From CAVYOE01 sp963770155 (GTDB lineage Bacteria > Actinomycetota > Thermoleophilia > Solirubrobacterales > 70-9): a stretch of DNA of 64,000 nt. Both the position numbers and the translations under genes were made by a program. The notes under the pieces are model-generated. The model did no database searches and was not told the origin of the DNA. It worked only from the letters and a program-made list of their open reading frames with translations. Of this stretch, positions 7,906-17,384 are shown one piece after another. The stretch lies in NCBI GenBank assembly GCA_963770155.1, contig CAVYOE010000001.1, positions 744,001-808,000 of the forward strand, given 5' to 3'. How positions within the stretch are numbered: the first letter of the stretch is position 1; each line of letters starts with the position of its first letter.

Positions 7906-9351
7906 ATGCAGATGGGACGCGTGGGACTCAGCCGAAGGGGCATCTTGTTTGCGATCGCGGGCGCGATCGCTGCCGTAGGGATCCTTCCGGCCATCGCCAG
8001 CGCGGCCACCTACTGCGTCAACAACCCTGGTGGTACCTGCGATGGCGGCAGCTACACGGCGGTTCAATTGCAAATGGCGCTCAACGACGCCGACAACAAC
8101 GGCATCGACGACACCGTCAAGGTCGCAACTGGCTCATACACAGGTCCGTTCATGCTCCAGGCCGGCGCCGACAACGACGTCATCGACGGGGCCGGGCAAG
8201 GGGCCACCAATCTGACCTTCACCGCCGCCTTCAACAGCGCTCAAGAAGTCCTAGAGCTGACCGGCGGCAAGGTCACCGACCTGACGATCACGATTCCCGA
8301 TGACGGCGACGTCGGCCCTGGTCAGGACATCGGTCTGCAGCTTGTGAGTGGAGCAAGCGCCGAGCGGGTCGACGTCCTCAGTCCCACCGGCGACAACGTC
8401 ATCGGCGTCCAACTGTCGGGCAGCGCCTTCAGCGACGGCAATATCACGCTCAAGGACCCAGCCGGAGCCGCGAACATCGGCGTCGACGCGGGTGGCGTCA
8501 GCACTGTGTCCGATGTCGCCATCACCGCCGGAATGGGCTTCCGGCACAACCTCGGCACCCTCACCGTCGACCGCGCGGCGGTCAAGTCCAGCTACAGGGG
8601 CGCGGAGATCGGAAACGGTTCGCTCAACGTGTCCAACTCGATTATTGACCTCGGCACGGCCGACTTCGCGACCGGCGTCGCGGCCGGCAACCCGAACCCA
8701 ACAGCGAGCGAGACGATCACAGTGAATCTGGAAGGCGTCACCATCTTCGGCGGCGGGGCGGGCAGTGGCGGCGTAGTCGCGGTGGCCGACGACGCCACTG
8801 TGGGCATTACCGACACCATTACGGCCACGATCGCCAACACGGTCGTCGAGGGACCGGCATTCACCCTCGCCTTCTACGCGGACAATGGCGATACCGCCAC
8901 GGTGACGACCAGCTACTCGGACTATGACGCGACCCCGGGTGTCCTCGACATCAAGCCGGATCTCAACAATGCGCCCCCCAGCGGCACGGCCACCCACACC
9001 CCGACCAACCAGACCAATGTCGCGATACCCGGACTCGATGCCACCGGACACCTGCTTCCCACCTCGCAGCTGATCGACATCGGCGACCCCGCCGATCCGC
9101 TGGCGCCCGTCGACATCGACGGCAACGCTCGCGAGCTCTTCGGCCTCGCCACCTGCCCGGCAGGGACCCCGCGACGCGACATCGGCGGCGACGAGTTCGT
9201 CCCGGCCGCCTGCCCCGGCCCAGGCACTGGAGGCGGCGCCGGCGCGCCACCGACCCCGGCGGCTCCCGTGGTGATCAAGTGCCGCAAGGGCTTCAAGCTG
9301 AAGAAGATCCGCGGCAAGAAGCGCTGCGTGCGGAAGAAAAAGAAGCGCTAA
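7906..9351 (+). CDS. secreted beta-helix-like protein with basic Cys tail
   Basis: A 481-residue exported protein; a second possible ATG lies two codons in. The signal sequence contains GILFAIAGAIAAVGIL and ends near ASAATYC. The body is Gly/Asn/Thr/Val-rich with short strand repeats (LTFTAAFNS, VTDLTITIP, LNVSNSIIDL, VTISY-like turns), as in right-handed parallel beta-helix proteins, but I see no pectate-lyase active-site motif. After a Pro/Gly linker it ends CRKGFKLKKIRGKKRC then VRKKKKR, the shared tail. It is unrelated in its body to the propeller protein at 5668. It converges on metK with 8 bases between stops and lies between the scar and metK. Confidence 0.75.
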   Translation: MQMGRVGLSRRGILFAIAGAIAAVGILPAIASAATYCVNNPGGTCDGGSYTAVQLQMALNDADNNGIDDTVKVATGSYTGPFMLQAGADNDVIDGAGQGATNLTFTAAFNSAQEVLELTGGKVTDLTITIPDDGDVGPGQDIGLQLVSGASAERVDVLSPTGDNVIGVQLSGSAFSDGNITLKDPAGAANIGVDAGGVSTVSDVAITAGMGFRHNLGTLTVDRAAVKSSYRGAEIGNGSLNVSNSIIDLGTADFATGVAAGNPNPTASETITVNLEGVTIFGGGAGSGGVVAVADDATVGITDTITATIANTVVEGPAFTLAFYADNGDTATVTTSYSDYDATPGVLDIKPDLNNAPPSGTATHTPTNQTNVAIPGLDATGHLLPTSQLIDIGDPADPLAPVDIDGNARELFGLATCPAGTPRRDIGGDEFVPAACPGPGTGGGAGAPPTPAAPVVIKCRKGFKLKKIRGKKRCVRKKKKR

Positions 9352-9359
9352 GCGGCTGA

Positions 9360-10607
9360 CTAGGCCGCGGCGCCTGCGCCCGCGGCTTCGCGCAGTGCAT
9401 CGGCTCGGTCCGTCTTCTCCCAGGTGAAGTCGGAGTCGTCGCGGCCGAAGTGGCCGTAGGCGGCGGTCTTGGCGTAGATCGGGCGGTGCAGGTCGAGGTA
9501 CTCCCGGAACGCGGCCGGGCGCAGGTCAAAGACCTCCTGCACGATCTCGGCGATGCGTGAGTCCGGCAGCTTCCCGGTGCCGTAGGTCTCGGCCATCACC
9601 GAGACCGGGTGGGCGACGCCGATCGCGTAGGCAACCTGGATCTCGCAGCGGTCAGCGAGCTCGGCCGCGACAACGTTCTTGGCCACGTGGCGCGCCGCGT
9701 AGGCGGCCGAGCGGTCGACCTTCGAGGGATCCTTGCCCGAGAAAGCGCCGCCGCCGTGGCGAGCAGCGCCGCCGTAGGTGTCGACGATGATCTTGCGGCC
9801 GGTGAGCCCGCAGTCGCCAACCGGGCCTCCGATCACGAACCGTCCGGTCGGGTTGATCAGCAGCGTCTCTGCGATGTGGGCCTCGTCGTGGAGGCTGTCC
9901 GGAAGGACCGGTTCGATCACGTGCTCGAGCAGGTCGGGCCGGATCTGGCTGTCCCGGTCCGCCTCCTCGGCGTGCTGGGTCGAGATCAGCACGCGCTCGA
10001 TCGCGACTGGCTTGTTGTCGCGATAGCGGATCGTGACCTGGGTCTTTGCATCGGGCCGCAGATACGGAATCGTGCCGTCCTTGCGGACGGCTGCCATCCG
10101 CTCGGCAAGCTTGTGCGCGAGGGAAATCGGGAGCGGCATCAGGTCCTCGGTCTCGTTGGTCGCGTAGCCGAACATCATTCCCTGGTCGCCGGCGCCGGCC
10201 AGGTCGAAGTCGTCGTCGGAGCCCTCCTCGCGCGCCTCCTGGGCGGCATCCACCCCCTGCGCGATGTCGGGGGACTGCTGGTCCATCCGCTGCAGCACCT
10301 CGACCGTGTCGGCGCCGAAGTCCGGATCGAACCCGTCGTAGCCGATCTCCCGAACCTTGTCCCGGGCGATCTTGTCGAGATCCAGCTCAGCCTGGGTCCG
10401 GATCTCGCCCGAGATCACGACCAGGTTCGTGTTGACGAGCGTCTCGCAGGCGACACGTGCGTCCTCGCCCTCGCCGTGGGCCATGACTTCATCGAGGACC
10501 GCGTCAGAGATCTGGTCGGCCACCTTGTCGGGGTGCCCCTCGGTCACGGATTCCGACGTGAACAGGTGCTCGTTCTCGGCCAGCGGGGCACTAACGGTCT
10601 CGGTCAC
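9360..10607 (-). CDS. metK: S-adenosylmethionine synthetase
   Basis: A 415-residue enzyme making S-adenosylmethionine from ATP and methionine. Signatures are GHPDKVADQISDAVLDE, GAGDQGMMFGYATNET (motif I) and GGGAFSGKDPSKVDRSAAY (motif II). The last 29 codons (FGRDDSDFTWEKTDRADAL and onward) are copied in the scar at 7644. It lies 23 bases downstream of the DUF3352 gene. The segment between metK and priA, adjacent in many related genomes, is occupied by two cassettes here. Confidence 0.96.
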   Translation of the reverse strand: MTETVSAPLAENEHLFTSESVTEGHPDKVADQISDAVLDEVMAHGEGEDARVACETLVNTNLVVISGEIRTQAELDLDKIARDKVREIGYDGFDPDFGADTVEVLQRMDQQSPDIAQGVDAAQEAREEGSDDDFDLAGAGDQGMMFGYATNETEDLMPLPISLAHKLAERMAAVRKDGTIPYLRPDAKTQVTIRYRDNKPVAIERVLISTQHAEEADRDSQIRPDLLEHVIEPVLPDSLHDEAHIAETLLINPTGRFVIGGPVGDCGLTGRKIIVDTYGGAARHGGGAFSGKDPSKVDRSAAYAARHVAKNVVAAELADRCEIQVAYAIGVAHPVSVMAETYGTGKLPDSRIAEIVQEVFDLRPAAFREYLDLHRPIYAKTAAYGHFGRDDSDFTWEKTDRADALREAAGAGAAA

Positions 10608-10630
10608 GGTCTAGGTCCTCCAGTTCGTGC

Positions 10631-12541
10631 TTATTCGACCGTCACGAAGAGGCGCGAGCGCAGCAGATCATCGTCTGCGCTGACCCCAAGGGCGATCGCG
10701 TGCAATTTGCGGATGTCACTTCGTAGTGACGCATAGGTCGGGTCCTCGACCCTGCCCAGCGCCTCTGCGAGGTCGAGGAGCTCATCGAGGTTGAGGAAGA
10801 CTAGCGCCGAGAGGGAGTCGGGGAGCGGTTCAACCGCTTCGTCGTATTGATCCGAGCCCAGCAGGCGCTCCTCCCCTTCCGCACGCACCTGGGCGATGCC
10901 GGCGGGATCGGTCGAGACCACCAGCTTCGCGTCGAAGATCGCGTAGGTGAGGTTGATCGCGGGTGAGACCGGCAGGGTCTGGGCTTCGACGCCGTCGATC
11001 TCGGTGGGCTTGAAGCCGGCGACCGGGGCGCCACCCGTGCGGTCCGGCTGCCGCTGGATGGAGCGCACCAGGGGCGCCTGCAGCCGGGCAAGCGCATCGC
11101 GCGCCCGGGCCTCGTCGACCCCTTCGACGATCAAGCTTGCAAACGGCCGCCCGTCGGTGGGCTCGGCCACGATCGCGGCCTCGCCCCCCAGTGCAGGGAG
11201 CAGGTCCCGGGCAGGGTCGACCTTCGCCTCCGCATCGAGGCGGGTGGCAAAGTCCGTCAAGGCCTTGCCGAGGCCCGGCTGGACCGCTCCGGCTCTCTGG
11301 AGAAGGCCGCTGAGGCTCTCCCCCGCCTCGCCGATGCCGATGTAGCCGAGCGCCCGGGCGCCGACGTCATCTGCCAGGGTGGGCCGGAAGCTCGGCAGGT
11401 TCGCGAAGAAGCTCGGGCTCGCCTCTGTTTTCTTCGGGTCGAGCAAGCTCGCAAGCTCGAGCTCGATCCCCTCCTCTCGGGCAACGGCAGCCGCGCCGAA
11501 CCCGCTGGTCGCGCCGTAGTCGACAAAGGTGTCGAGCTGGGTCGCGGCAGTCGAGGTGCTGCGGGCGAGCAGCCGCTGAACCCCGGCCGCCGGCAGATAG
11601 ACGTCTGCAAACCGATTGTCGGGCAACTCGTCGCGGATCTCCTCGGCGGCAGGATCGGTCTCAACCGTCTTCGCCTCGCTTCGCGCGGCGGCGATCAGTT
11701 GCGTCACCGCGGCGTCGTTGCCGAGCAGGAGCGTGTCACCGTCGATTGCCGTCGCGAAGCCGTCGGGGTAGGAGCTGACCGTGACACCCTCCTGCTCACC
11801 CGTGGTCGCTCCTTCGGGGGGAGCCACCTTCGTGGCCAGCTCCTCCGCCCCCTGGCGCTGGTCGATCGTGATCATCACGGCCGAGGTGGTCGTGTTGGCC
11901 GGCCCCGGAAGAACCGCGATCGCGGCGTCCTCGCCGGCCCAGGGAGCGATGTCGGCCGCGTAGCTGAGCTGTGTGCCGGAGGGGATCGCGATCGCGTTCA
12001 GGAGCTCCTGTCCGACCTCGCCCGACCGCTGCAGGCGCCCGGCGACCCCGGTCGCCCGGTCGAACTGGGCGGTGTCCTCGTCGAGGGTGAGGTGCGCGTA
12101 GAGAAGTGCCGTAGAGGGAACTCGCGCAGCCGTGGCGTCAGACGGGGCGCACTCGCTCACCGCCGAGATCTCGCACGGGATCCCGGGCAAGGGCGTGAAC
12201 TTGACCACCGAGTAGAGGCCGAGGATTGCGATCACCGCGATGACCCGGCGGCGGGTCGAAGCGGGCCGCCGGCGCCAGGCCGCGCGGATCCGGTCCTCTA
12301 GCCGGCCGGCACCGCGCGAGAGATGCCAGGCCTGCTCGCGCAGGCCGTAGCCCAGCGCTTTGAAGCGGGTCGAGATCCGGAAGCCAACGTCGCGGGGAGG
12401 CCTGGGTAGCTGACGGCCGCGAAGCCGCGGCGCTCGAGGTTCGCCCTCAGGCCGTGCGCGACGGAGCCGCGGCAGCCGGATGCGTCTCGGGCGCCCGCGT
12501 CGCAGTGCAGGGCGCCTGCGTCGCAGACTGGGTCGTCGCAT
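10631..12541 (-). CDS. DUF3352-like membrane-anchored protein
   Basis: A 636-residue protein. The first 95 residues are extremely Arg-rich, then one membrane segment near residues 100-116 (VIAVIAILGLYSVVKF) precedes a large extracytoplasmic region. That region resembles DUF3352 proteins (AADIAPWAGEDAAIAVLPG, SLIVEGVDEARARDAL, LPALGGEAAIVAEP). The Arg-rich N-terminus lies directly after the frameshifted der gene and has low complexity, so the true start may be further in or the region may contain an indel. The function of DUF3352 is unknown. It is probably cotranscribed with der. Confidence 0.65.
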   Translation of the reverse strand: MRRPSLRRRRPALRRGRPRRIRLPRLRRARPEGEPRAPRLRGRQLPRPPRDVGFRISTRFKALGYGLREQAWHLSRGAGRLEDRIRAAWRRRPASTRRRVIAVIAILGLYSVVKFTPLPGIPCEISAVSECAPSDATAARVPSTALLYAHLTLDEDTAQFDRATGVAGRLQRSGEVGQELLNAIAIPSGTQLSYAADIAPWAGEDAAIAVLPGPANTTTSAVMITIDQRQGAEELATKVAPPEGATTGEQEGVTVSSYPDGFATAIDGDTLLLGNDAAVTQLIAAARSEAKTVETDPAAEEIRDELPDNRFADVYLPAAGVQRLLARSTSTAATQLDTFVDYGATSGFGAAAVAREEGIELELASLLDPKKTEASPSFFANLPSFRPTLADDVGARALGYIGIGEAGESLSGLLQRAGAVQPGLGKALTDFATRLDAEAKVDPARDLLPALGGEAAIVAEPTDGRPFASLIVEGVDEARARDALARLQAPLVRSIQRQPDRTGGAPVAGFKPTEIDGVEAQTLPVSPAINLTYAIFDAKLVVSTDPAGIAQVRAEGEERLLGSDQYDEAVEPLPDSLSALVFLNLDELLDLAEALGRVEDPTYASLRSDIRKLHAIALGVSADDDLLRSRLFVTVE

Positions 12542-12553
12542 GAGAGCGCGGCT

Positions 12554-13943
12554 TTATAGCCGATGGCCGGCCCGGCGCGAGCCGGTCCTGCCCTCGGGCG
12601 GTCGCTTTCTCCCCGAGCGGGGAACGAAGTCGATAACCACCGGGACTCCCTGCAGGCCGTAGGTGTCGCGCAGCCGGTTCTCGAGGAAGAAGGCCCAGTC
12701 CCGCGAGATCAGGCATCCGGTCGTTTACCTGGATCGCGAACCGTGGCGGCCGCCGCTCGACCTGGGCTGCGTAATAGAGGCGCAGGCGCTTGCCGCGCTT
12801 CTCCGGCGGCGGCCGCTCCGCGACGACGTCGGCGACGAAGCGGTTGAGCTCGGCGGTTTGAATCCGCTCCGCGGCCCGGTCAGCAAGGACGATCGCGGTA
12901 TCGAGGACCTTGTCGAGGTTGCGCCCCTGCGAGCGCCGAGCAGGTCAGAACCGGCGGCCGTTGGCGCAGCTTGCGGGCGACCCGCGCCTTGGCGTCGAGC
13001 GAACCGCTCCTCGGCAGACTCGCCCGGGACCAGGTCCCACTTGTTGAGGGCAACGACCGTGGCGCAGCCCGACTGCATCGCGAGCTCGGCGGCCCGCAGA
13101 TCCTCGGCGGTGACGCCGTCGACGGCATCGCAGACGACGATCGCCGTGTCGGCCCGCCGCGCCGCCGCCTCCGATCGAAGCTGCGAGTAGTAGGCGACCG
13201 AGCCCGGGAGCTTGGCCCGTCGGCGAAGGCCGGCGGTATCGATCAGGACGACGCGGCGGCCGTCGCGCTCGAGCTCGGTGTCGATCGCATCGCGGGTCGT
13301 CCCCGCAGCCTCGGAGACGATCGCGCGCTCGCTGCCAAGAAGCGCATTGAGCAGCGACGACTTGCCGGCGTTCGGCCGGCCGATGATGGCGATCCGGTTC
13401 GACCGGCGACCTCCTCGCCCGCCTTCCGCCTCGGTGCTCGATGCCTCTGACACCGACCCAGCCCGTTCGACTATGCGGTCCAGCAGGTCGCCCGTCCCGA
13501 GGCCGTGTGCGGCCGAGACGGGCACCGGTTCTCCTAGGCCGAGCCGGTGGAACTCGGCCGCCAGCGGCTCGTCGGCGGCGCTGTCGAGCTTGTTGGCGGC
13601 GACCACTACCGGGATATCGCTGCGGCGCAGGAGCTCGCGCCAGCTCGGCGTCGCCCGGGCCGGACCCGGCCTTACCGTCGACCACAAGCAGCGCGAGGTC
13701 GGCCTCCGTCATCGCAGCCCGCGCCTGCGCCTGAACCGCGCGCGAGAGCTCGTCGCCCTCCGCGAGGTCGACCCCGCCCGTATCGATCAGGTCGAAGCCG
13801 ATGCCGTTCCACTCGCAGCCGATCGACTTGCGGTCGCGGGTGACCCCCGGCTCTGAGTGGACGACGGCCTCGCGGCCGCCGGCGAGCCGGTTCACGAGAG
13901 TGCTCTTGCCCGCGTTGGGAAAGCCGACGACGGCGACCTTCAT
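12554..13943 (-). pseudogene. der: ribosome-assembly GTPase Der, disrupted by four frameshifts
   Basis: All parts of a double-GTPase Der (EngA) are present but in different frames. G-domain 1 begins MKVAVVGFPNAGKST with DTGGVDLAEG; a shift occurs near 13632 before VVVAANKLD. G-domain 2 has GRPNAGKSS, DTAGLRRRAK and NKWDLVPG; a shift near 13003 leads to ARVARKLRQRPPV. A third near 12930 leads to the KH domain (LRLYYAAQVERRPPRFAIQV), and a fourth near 12716 leads to SRDWAFFLENRLRDTYGLQG and the stop at 12554. All motifs are intact, so the shifts are either very recent or sequence errors. The start overlaps the cmk stop as ATGA. The product would be about 463 residues. Confidence 0.85.
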
Positions 13944-14578
13944 GCGACCTTCCGCTCCTTCGCCAGATCGACGATCCGGGAGCTCGTCTCCGCGATGGTG
14001 AGCCCGGTCGTATCGATCTCGACCGAGTCGGCAGCCGGGCGAAGCGCCCCGTGCTCGCGCTCGCGGTCCCGTTCGTCCCGCTCCCGTTGCGCCGCCAGTA
14101 CCTCCTCGAGCGGCTCACCCGTCTCCGCGGAGCGCCGGCGGGCGCGCTCCTCGTCCGATGCCGTGAGGTAGATCTTGAGCGGCGCGCCGGGACTGACGAC
14201 GGTGCCGATGTCGCGCCCCTCGGCCACGTAGCGGCCTGTTTCGATCAAGCTGCGCTGGCGGGAAACCATGGCCTCGCGCACAGCCGGATGGACCGAGACG
14301 CGAGAGGCTGCCGCGCTGACCTCGGGAGAGCGAATCTCTTCGGTCACCGGGCTCCTGTCGAGTACGACCTGTCCGTCCGAGAAGGAGATCTCGATCTCGT
14401 TCGCGAGGCGACCCATATCGTCCGGCGAGTCGAGGTCGGCGCCGCGCTCGAGCGCAGCCAGCGCAGCGCAGCGGTACATCGCGCCGGAATCGAGGTAGGT
14501 GAAGTCGAGCGCGTCAGCGACGGCGCGGGCCACACTCGATTTTCCGGCCCCGGCGGGGCCGTCGATCGCGATCACCAT
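13940..14578 (-). CDS. cmk: cytidylate kinase
   Basis: A 212-residue kinase phosphorylating CMP and dCMP. The P-loop is IDGPAGAGKSSVA, followed by DFTYLDSGAMYRCAA and VAEGRDIGTVV, both typical of bacterial Cmk. The lid region carries RARRRSAETGEP. It is followed by der with an ATGA overlap, the conserved cmk-der arrangement of actinobacteria. A plus-strand cupin gene separates it from aroA upstream, so it probably has its own promoter in the 43-base gap shared with that gene. Confidence 0.95.
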   Translation of the reverse strand: MVIAIDGPAGAGKSSVARAVADALDFTYLDSGAMYRCAALAALERGADLDSPDDMGRLANEIEISFSDGQVVLDRSPVTEEIRSPEVSAAASRVSVHPAVREAMVSRQRSLIETGRYVAEGRDIGTVVSPGAPLKIYLTASDEERARRRSAETGEPLEEVLAAQRERDERDREREHGALRPAADSVEIDTTGLTIAETSSRIVDLAKERKVA

Positions 14579-14621
14579 CGGCTGAGAGTAGGGATAGAGT
14601 CCGGCGGGTAAGCGAGTCGCG

Positions 14622-14954
14622 ATGCAGACCTGGGATCTGAAAACGCTCGACGTCCAGCCGCACCAGCCGCAGGTGCTGGTCTCTCAGGACGAGGGCCGGG
14701 CAATCGCGATCCACCTTCCGGCCGGCGAGCAGCTCCAGGAGCACCAGACCCACGAGCAAACGTGGCTGATCGTTGCCGACGGAGAGATCGAGATCAACGG
14801 CGAGGAGTCGATCAAGGGCGGGCCTGGCCTGATGGCGGAGTTCGCGCCGAACGAACGCCGCGAGGTCACCGCCAGCTCAGACGCCCGGCTGCTGTTGATC
14901 CTCTCGCCCTGGCCCGGCAAGGGCCACCCCAGTCAGCCCGGGCAGGGCGGCTAG
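14622..14954 (+). CDS. small cupin-domain protein
   Basis: A 110-residue single-domain beta-barrel protein. Cupin motif 1 is seen as LPAGEQLQEHQTHEQTWLIV (two His and a Glu), with motif 2 reduced to GLMAEFAPNERREV, which lacks the usual second histidine. Metal binding may therefore be incomplete. It is the only plus-strand gene in this stretch, divergent from cmk and overlapping the end of aroA by 4 bases. The substrate is unknown. Confidence 0.7.
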   Translation: MQTWDLKTLDVQPHQPQVLVSQDEGRAIAIHLPAGEQLQEHQTHEQTWLIVADGEIEINGEESIKGGPGLMAEFAPNERREVTASSDARLLLILSPWPGKGHPSQPGQGG

Positions 14955-16294
14955 CCCGCTCGGATAAGCGAGCGCAGGTCGGCCTCGAAGCGCGGGTAGC
15001 TGACCGCTGCTGCATCGATCCCGCGCACTTCGACCCCCTTCTCGGAGGCAAGCCCGGCCACCGCACCGAGCATTGCCAGCCGGTGGTCACCCCGGGCATC
15101 AAGGGTGCCGCCGCGGATGCCGCCGGTTCCCTCGACAGCGAACCCGTCGGGGCGCGCCTCGATCTCGGCGCCGAGGCCGCGAAGACCGTCTACCACTGCG
15201 GCAATCCGATCCGATTCCTTGGCTCGCAGCTCCGCGGCCCCCTCGACCAGGGTTTCCCCTTCGGCAAAGCATCCGAGCAGCGCAACGAGCGGCAGCTCGT
15301 CGATCGCCAGAGGAACCTCCTCACCGCCGACCCTTGTGCCCTGCAGTCCGGCGTGACGGACGTTAAGGCGACCGAGCGGTTCCGGGCCTGCGTCCTCGAT
15401 CTCGTCGACCGTGATTCCAGGGCCGGGACCAGCCGGGCCGCCTAAACTCATCTCAACTCCCATCCGCGCCAGGATCTGGAACAGGCCAAGCCTCGTCCCG
15501 TTCAGCCCGACGTCGACCAGTTCGAGCTCGCTGCCTGGGACGAGCAGCGCCGCAACGAGTGGGAAGGCCGCCGAGGAGAAGTCTCCCGGCACGATCACGT
15601 CAAAGCCGTCGAGACGGTCGACCGGGGTCACGGTGATTGCGTTGCCCTCCCGTCGCAGGTCGCCCGCGGCACCGGCGAGCATGCGCTCGGTGTGGTCGCG
15701 GGTGACTACCGGCTCGACCACGGTCGTCTCCCCCTCCGCCAGGATGCCGGCGAACAGGAGGCAGCTCTTCACCTGTGCGCTCGCAACCGGGAGCTCGTAG
15801 CTGATTCCATGGAGGCCTGATCCCTCGATCTCGATCGGCGGCAGCCTGCCTGAACGGCAGGTGACCGCGGCGCCCATCTGGCGCAGCGGCTCGGCGACCC
15901 GGTCGACCGGGCGCTTCCGGATCGAGGCGTCCCCGTCCAGCCTCCAGTTCCCCTCGTGCTGCCCGGCGAGCCAACCCGGCAGGATCCGGATCAAGGTACC
16001 CGCGTTGCCGACGTCGATCTCGGTCGAGCGGGCTCCGCGAAGGCCGGCGCCTTCAAGTTCGACCTCGATCTGCCCCTCTTGGTCGGACGCATCGGTCCTG
16101 CTGAGGCTCACCTTCGCGCCCAGTGCCTCGATCGCGTACAGGCTGGACCGGGTGTCGGCGGCGCCCAGGTAGTTCTCGATCCGGGTGCGGCCGTCAGCCA
16201 TCGCCCCGAGCAGGGCCGCCCGGTGGGAGATCGACTTGTCCGGCGGCGGCCGCAGCTCTCCGCGAAGCGGCCCCGACGGTTCGAACCGCGTCAC
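14951..16294 (-). CDS. aroA: 3-phosphoshikimate 1-carboxyvinyltransferase (EPSP synthase)
   Basis: A 447-residue enzyme of the shikimate pathway joining PEP to shikimate 3-phosphate. The PEP-site motif is PPDKSISHRAALLGAMADG, with DVGNAGTLIRILPG and, later, ELRAKESDRIAA and GDHRLAMLGAVAGL. The start is GTG at 16294, overlapping the tyrA stop as GTGA, which indicates translational coupling in the order aroG-tyrA-aroA. The GNAGT segment carries Gly-Thr as in glyphosate-sensitive-like forms, but sensitivity cannot be judged from sequence alone. Confidence 0.95.
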   Translation of the reverse strand: MTRFEPSGPLRGELRPPPDKSISHRAALLGAMADGRTRIENYLGAADTRSSLYAIEALGAKVSLSRTDASDQEGQIEVELEGAGLRGARSTEIDVGNAGTLIRILPGWLAGQHEGNWRLDGDASIRKRPVDRVAEPLRQMGAAVTCRSGRLPPIEIEGSGLHGISYELPVASAQVKSCLLFAGILAEGETTVVEPVVTRDHTERMLAGAAGDLRREGNAITVTPVDRLDGFDVIVPGDFSSAAFPLVAALLVPGSELELVDVGLNGTRLGLFQILARMGVEMSLGGPAGPGPGITVDEIEDAGPEPLGRLNVRHAGLQGTRVGGEEVPLAIDELPLVALLGCFAEGETLVEGAAELRAKESDRIAAVVDGLRGLGAEIEARPDGFAVEGTGGIRGGTLDARGDHRLAMLGAVAGLASEKGVEVRGIDAAAVSYPRFEADLRSLIRAG

Positions 16295-17371
16295 TGGCGG
16301 ATCAGCGAGAAGTCATCGCCGAGGTCCTCGACCAGGCGCTCGGCGCGCGATGCTTGCTCTTCGCCCGCGACCCAGATCGTGATCGCGCCGGAGCGCATGT
16401 CGGCGGCCGGGTACAGCGCCATATCCTCGATATTGACACCGGCCTCGCCAAAGGCGAGCGCCAGCTCGGCGACGATCCCCGGGCGGTTCGGGACGCGGAT
16501 CCGCATCTCGCGCAGCGGGCCGCCCGCATAGCTCGGCCTCGAGCAGCTGCCGCCGGCCTGCTCCTGCGCCGCTGTGCCAGTCGGCAACCGCTTCGGGATC
16601 GCCGCCGCGCAACAGCGAAGCTGCCTCTCGCAGCCGCTCGACCACCGCGTCGATCTCGTCGGCGACCGCATCGCTGTTGGTGGTGAAGATGTCCTTCCAG
16701 ATCTCGGGGTTGGCGCCGGCCACCCGGGTGGTGTCGCGGAGGCTCGGACCGACGTCGGGAAGCCGCTCTGAATCGCCGCCGAAGCGGTCGGCCGCCTGCG
16801 CAGCGAGGACGTTGGCGATCACGTGCGGCAGATGGCTGACGGTTGCCATCAGGCGGTCGTGGGCACTTGCCTCGATCGCCGCCGGGCGGGCACCGAGGTC
16901 GGCGAGGGTGCGTTGGAGGCGGTCGTAGAGGATGCCTTCGGTGACCTCGGTCGGTGTCAGGTACCACGCTGCCCCCTCGAACAGGTCCGCGCGGGCGTTC
17001 TCGACCCCGGCGGTCTCTGCTCCGGCAAGCGGATGTCCGCCGACGAAGCGCGGCTCCTTTCCCAGTCCCGCGACCAGCTCACGCTTGGTCGAGCCGACAT
17101 CGGTGACGATGGCGTCCTGACCGGTCGCCCCCAGGGCCCACCGTGTGAGCTCAGGGAGGGATCCAACCGGAGCGGCACAGAAGACCAGGTCCGCGTTGCT
17201 GCACGCCTCCTCGGGCGTCTCAGCGGACTCGCTGATCGCCTCGAGCTCGAGCGCCCGCTCGATGACGCCGCGATCCGGATCGAACCCGGCGACCTCGGCC
17301 CCGAGACGCGAGCGTGCGGCAAGACCGATCGAGCCGCCGATCAGGCCGACACCTAGGACGGCGACTTTCAT
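16291..17371 (-). pseudogene. tyrA: prephenate dehydrogenase with ACT domain, one frameshift
   Basis: The NAD-dependent oxidative decarboxylase of tyrosine synthesis. The start at 17371 gives MKVAVLGVGLIGGSIGLA with the dinucleotide motif GxGxxGxS; GSTKRELVAGL, GGHPLAGAE and MATVSHLPHVIANVLA follow. The dehydrogenase frame runs to about 16530. A C-terminal ACT domain (MRIRVPNRPGIVAELALAFG and onward) then continues in another frame to 16291. A single missing or extra base near 16525-16535 would restore a product of about 360 residues. Without repair the allosteric ACT domain would be lost. It lies 13 bases after the DAHP synthase gene. Confidence 0.85.
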
Positions 17372-17384
17372 CTCACCCCGCCGG

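Noticed and set aside
7510..8073. Long minus-strand frame across the end of the propeller gene and the scar
   Set aside because: Its sequence is Arg/Ala-rich, overlaps a well-supported plus-strand gene, and has no family resemblance; it is a GC-driven shadow.
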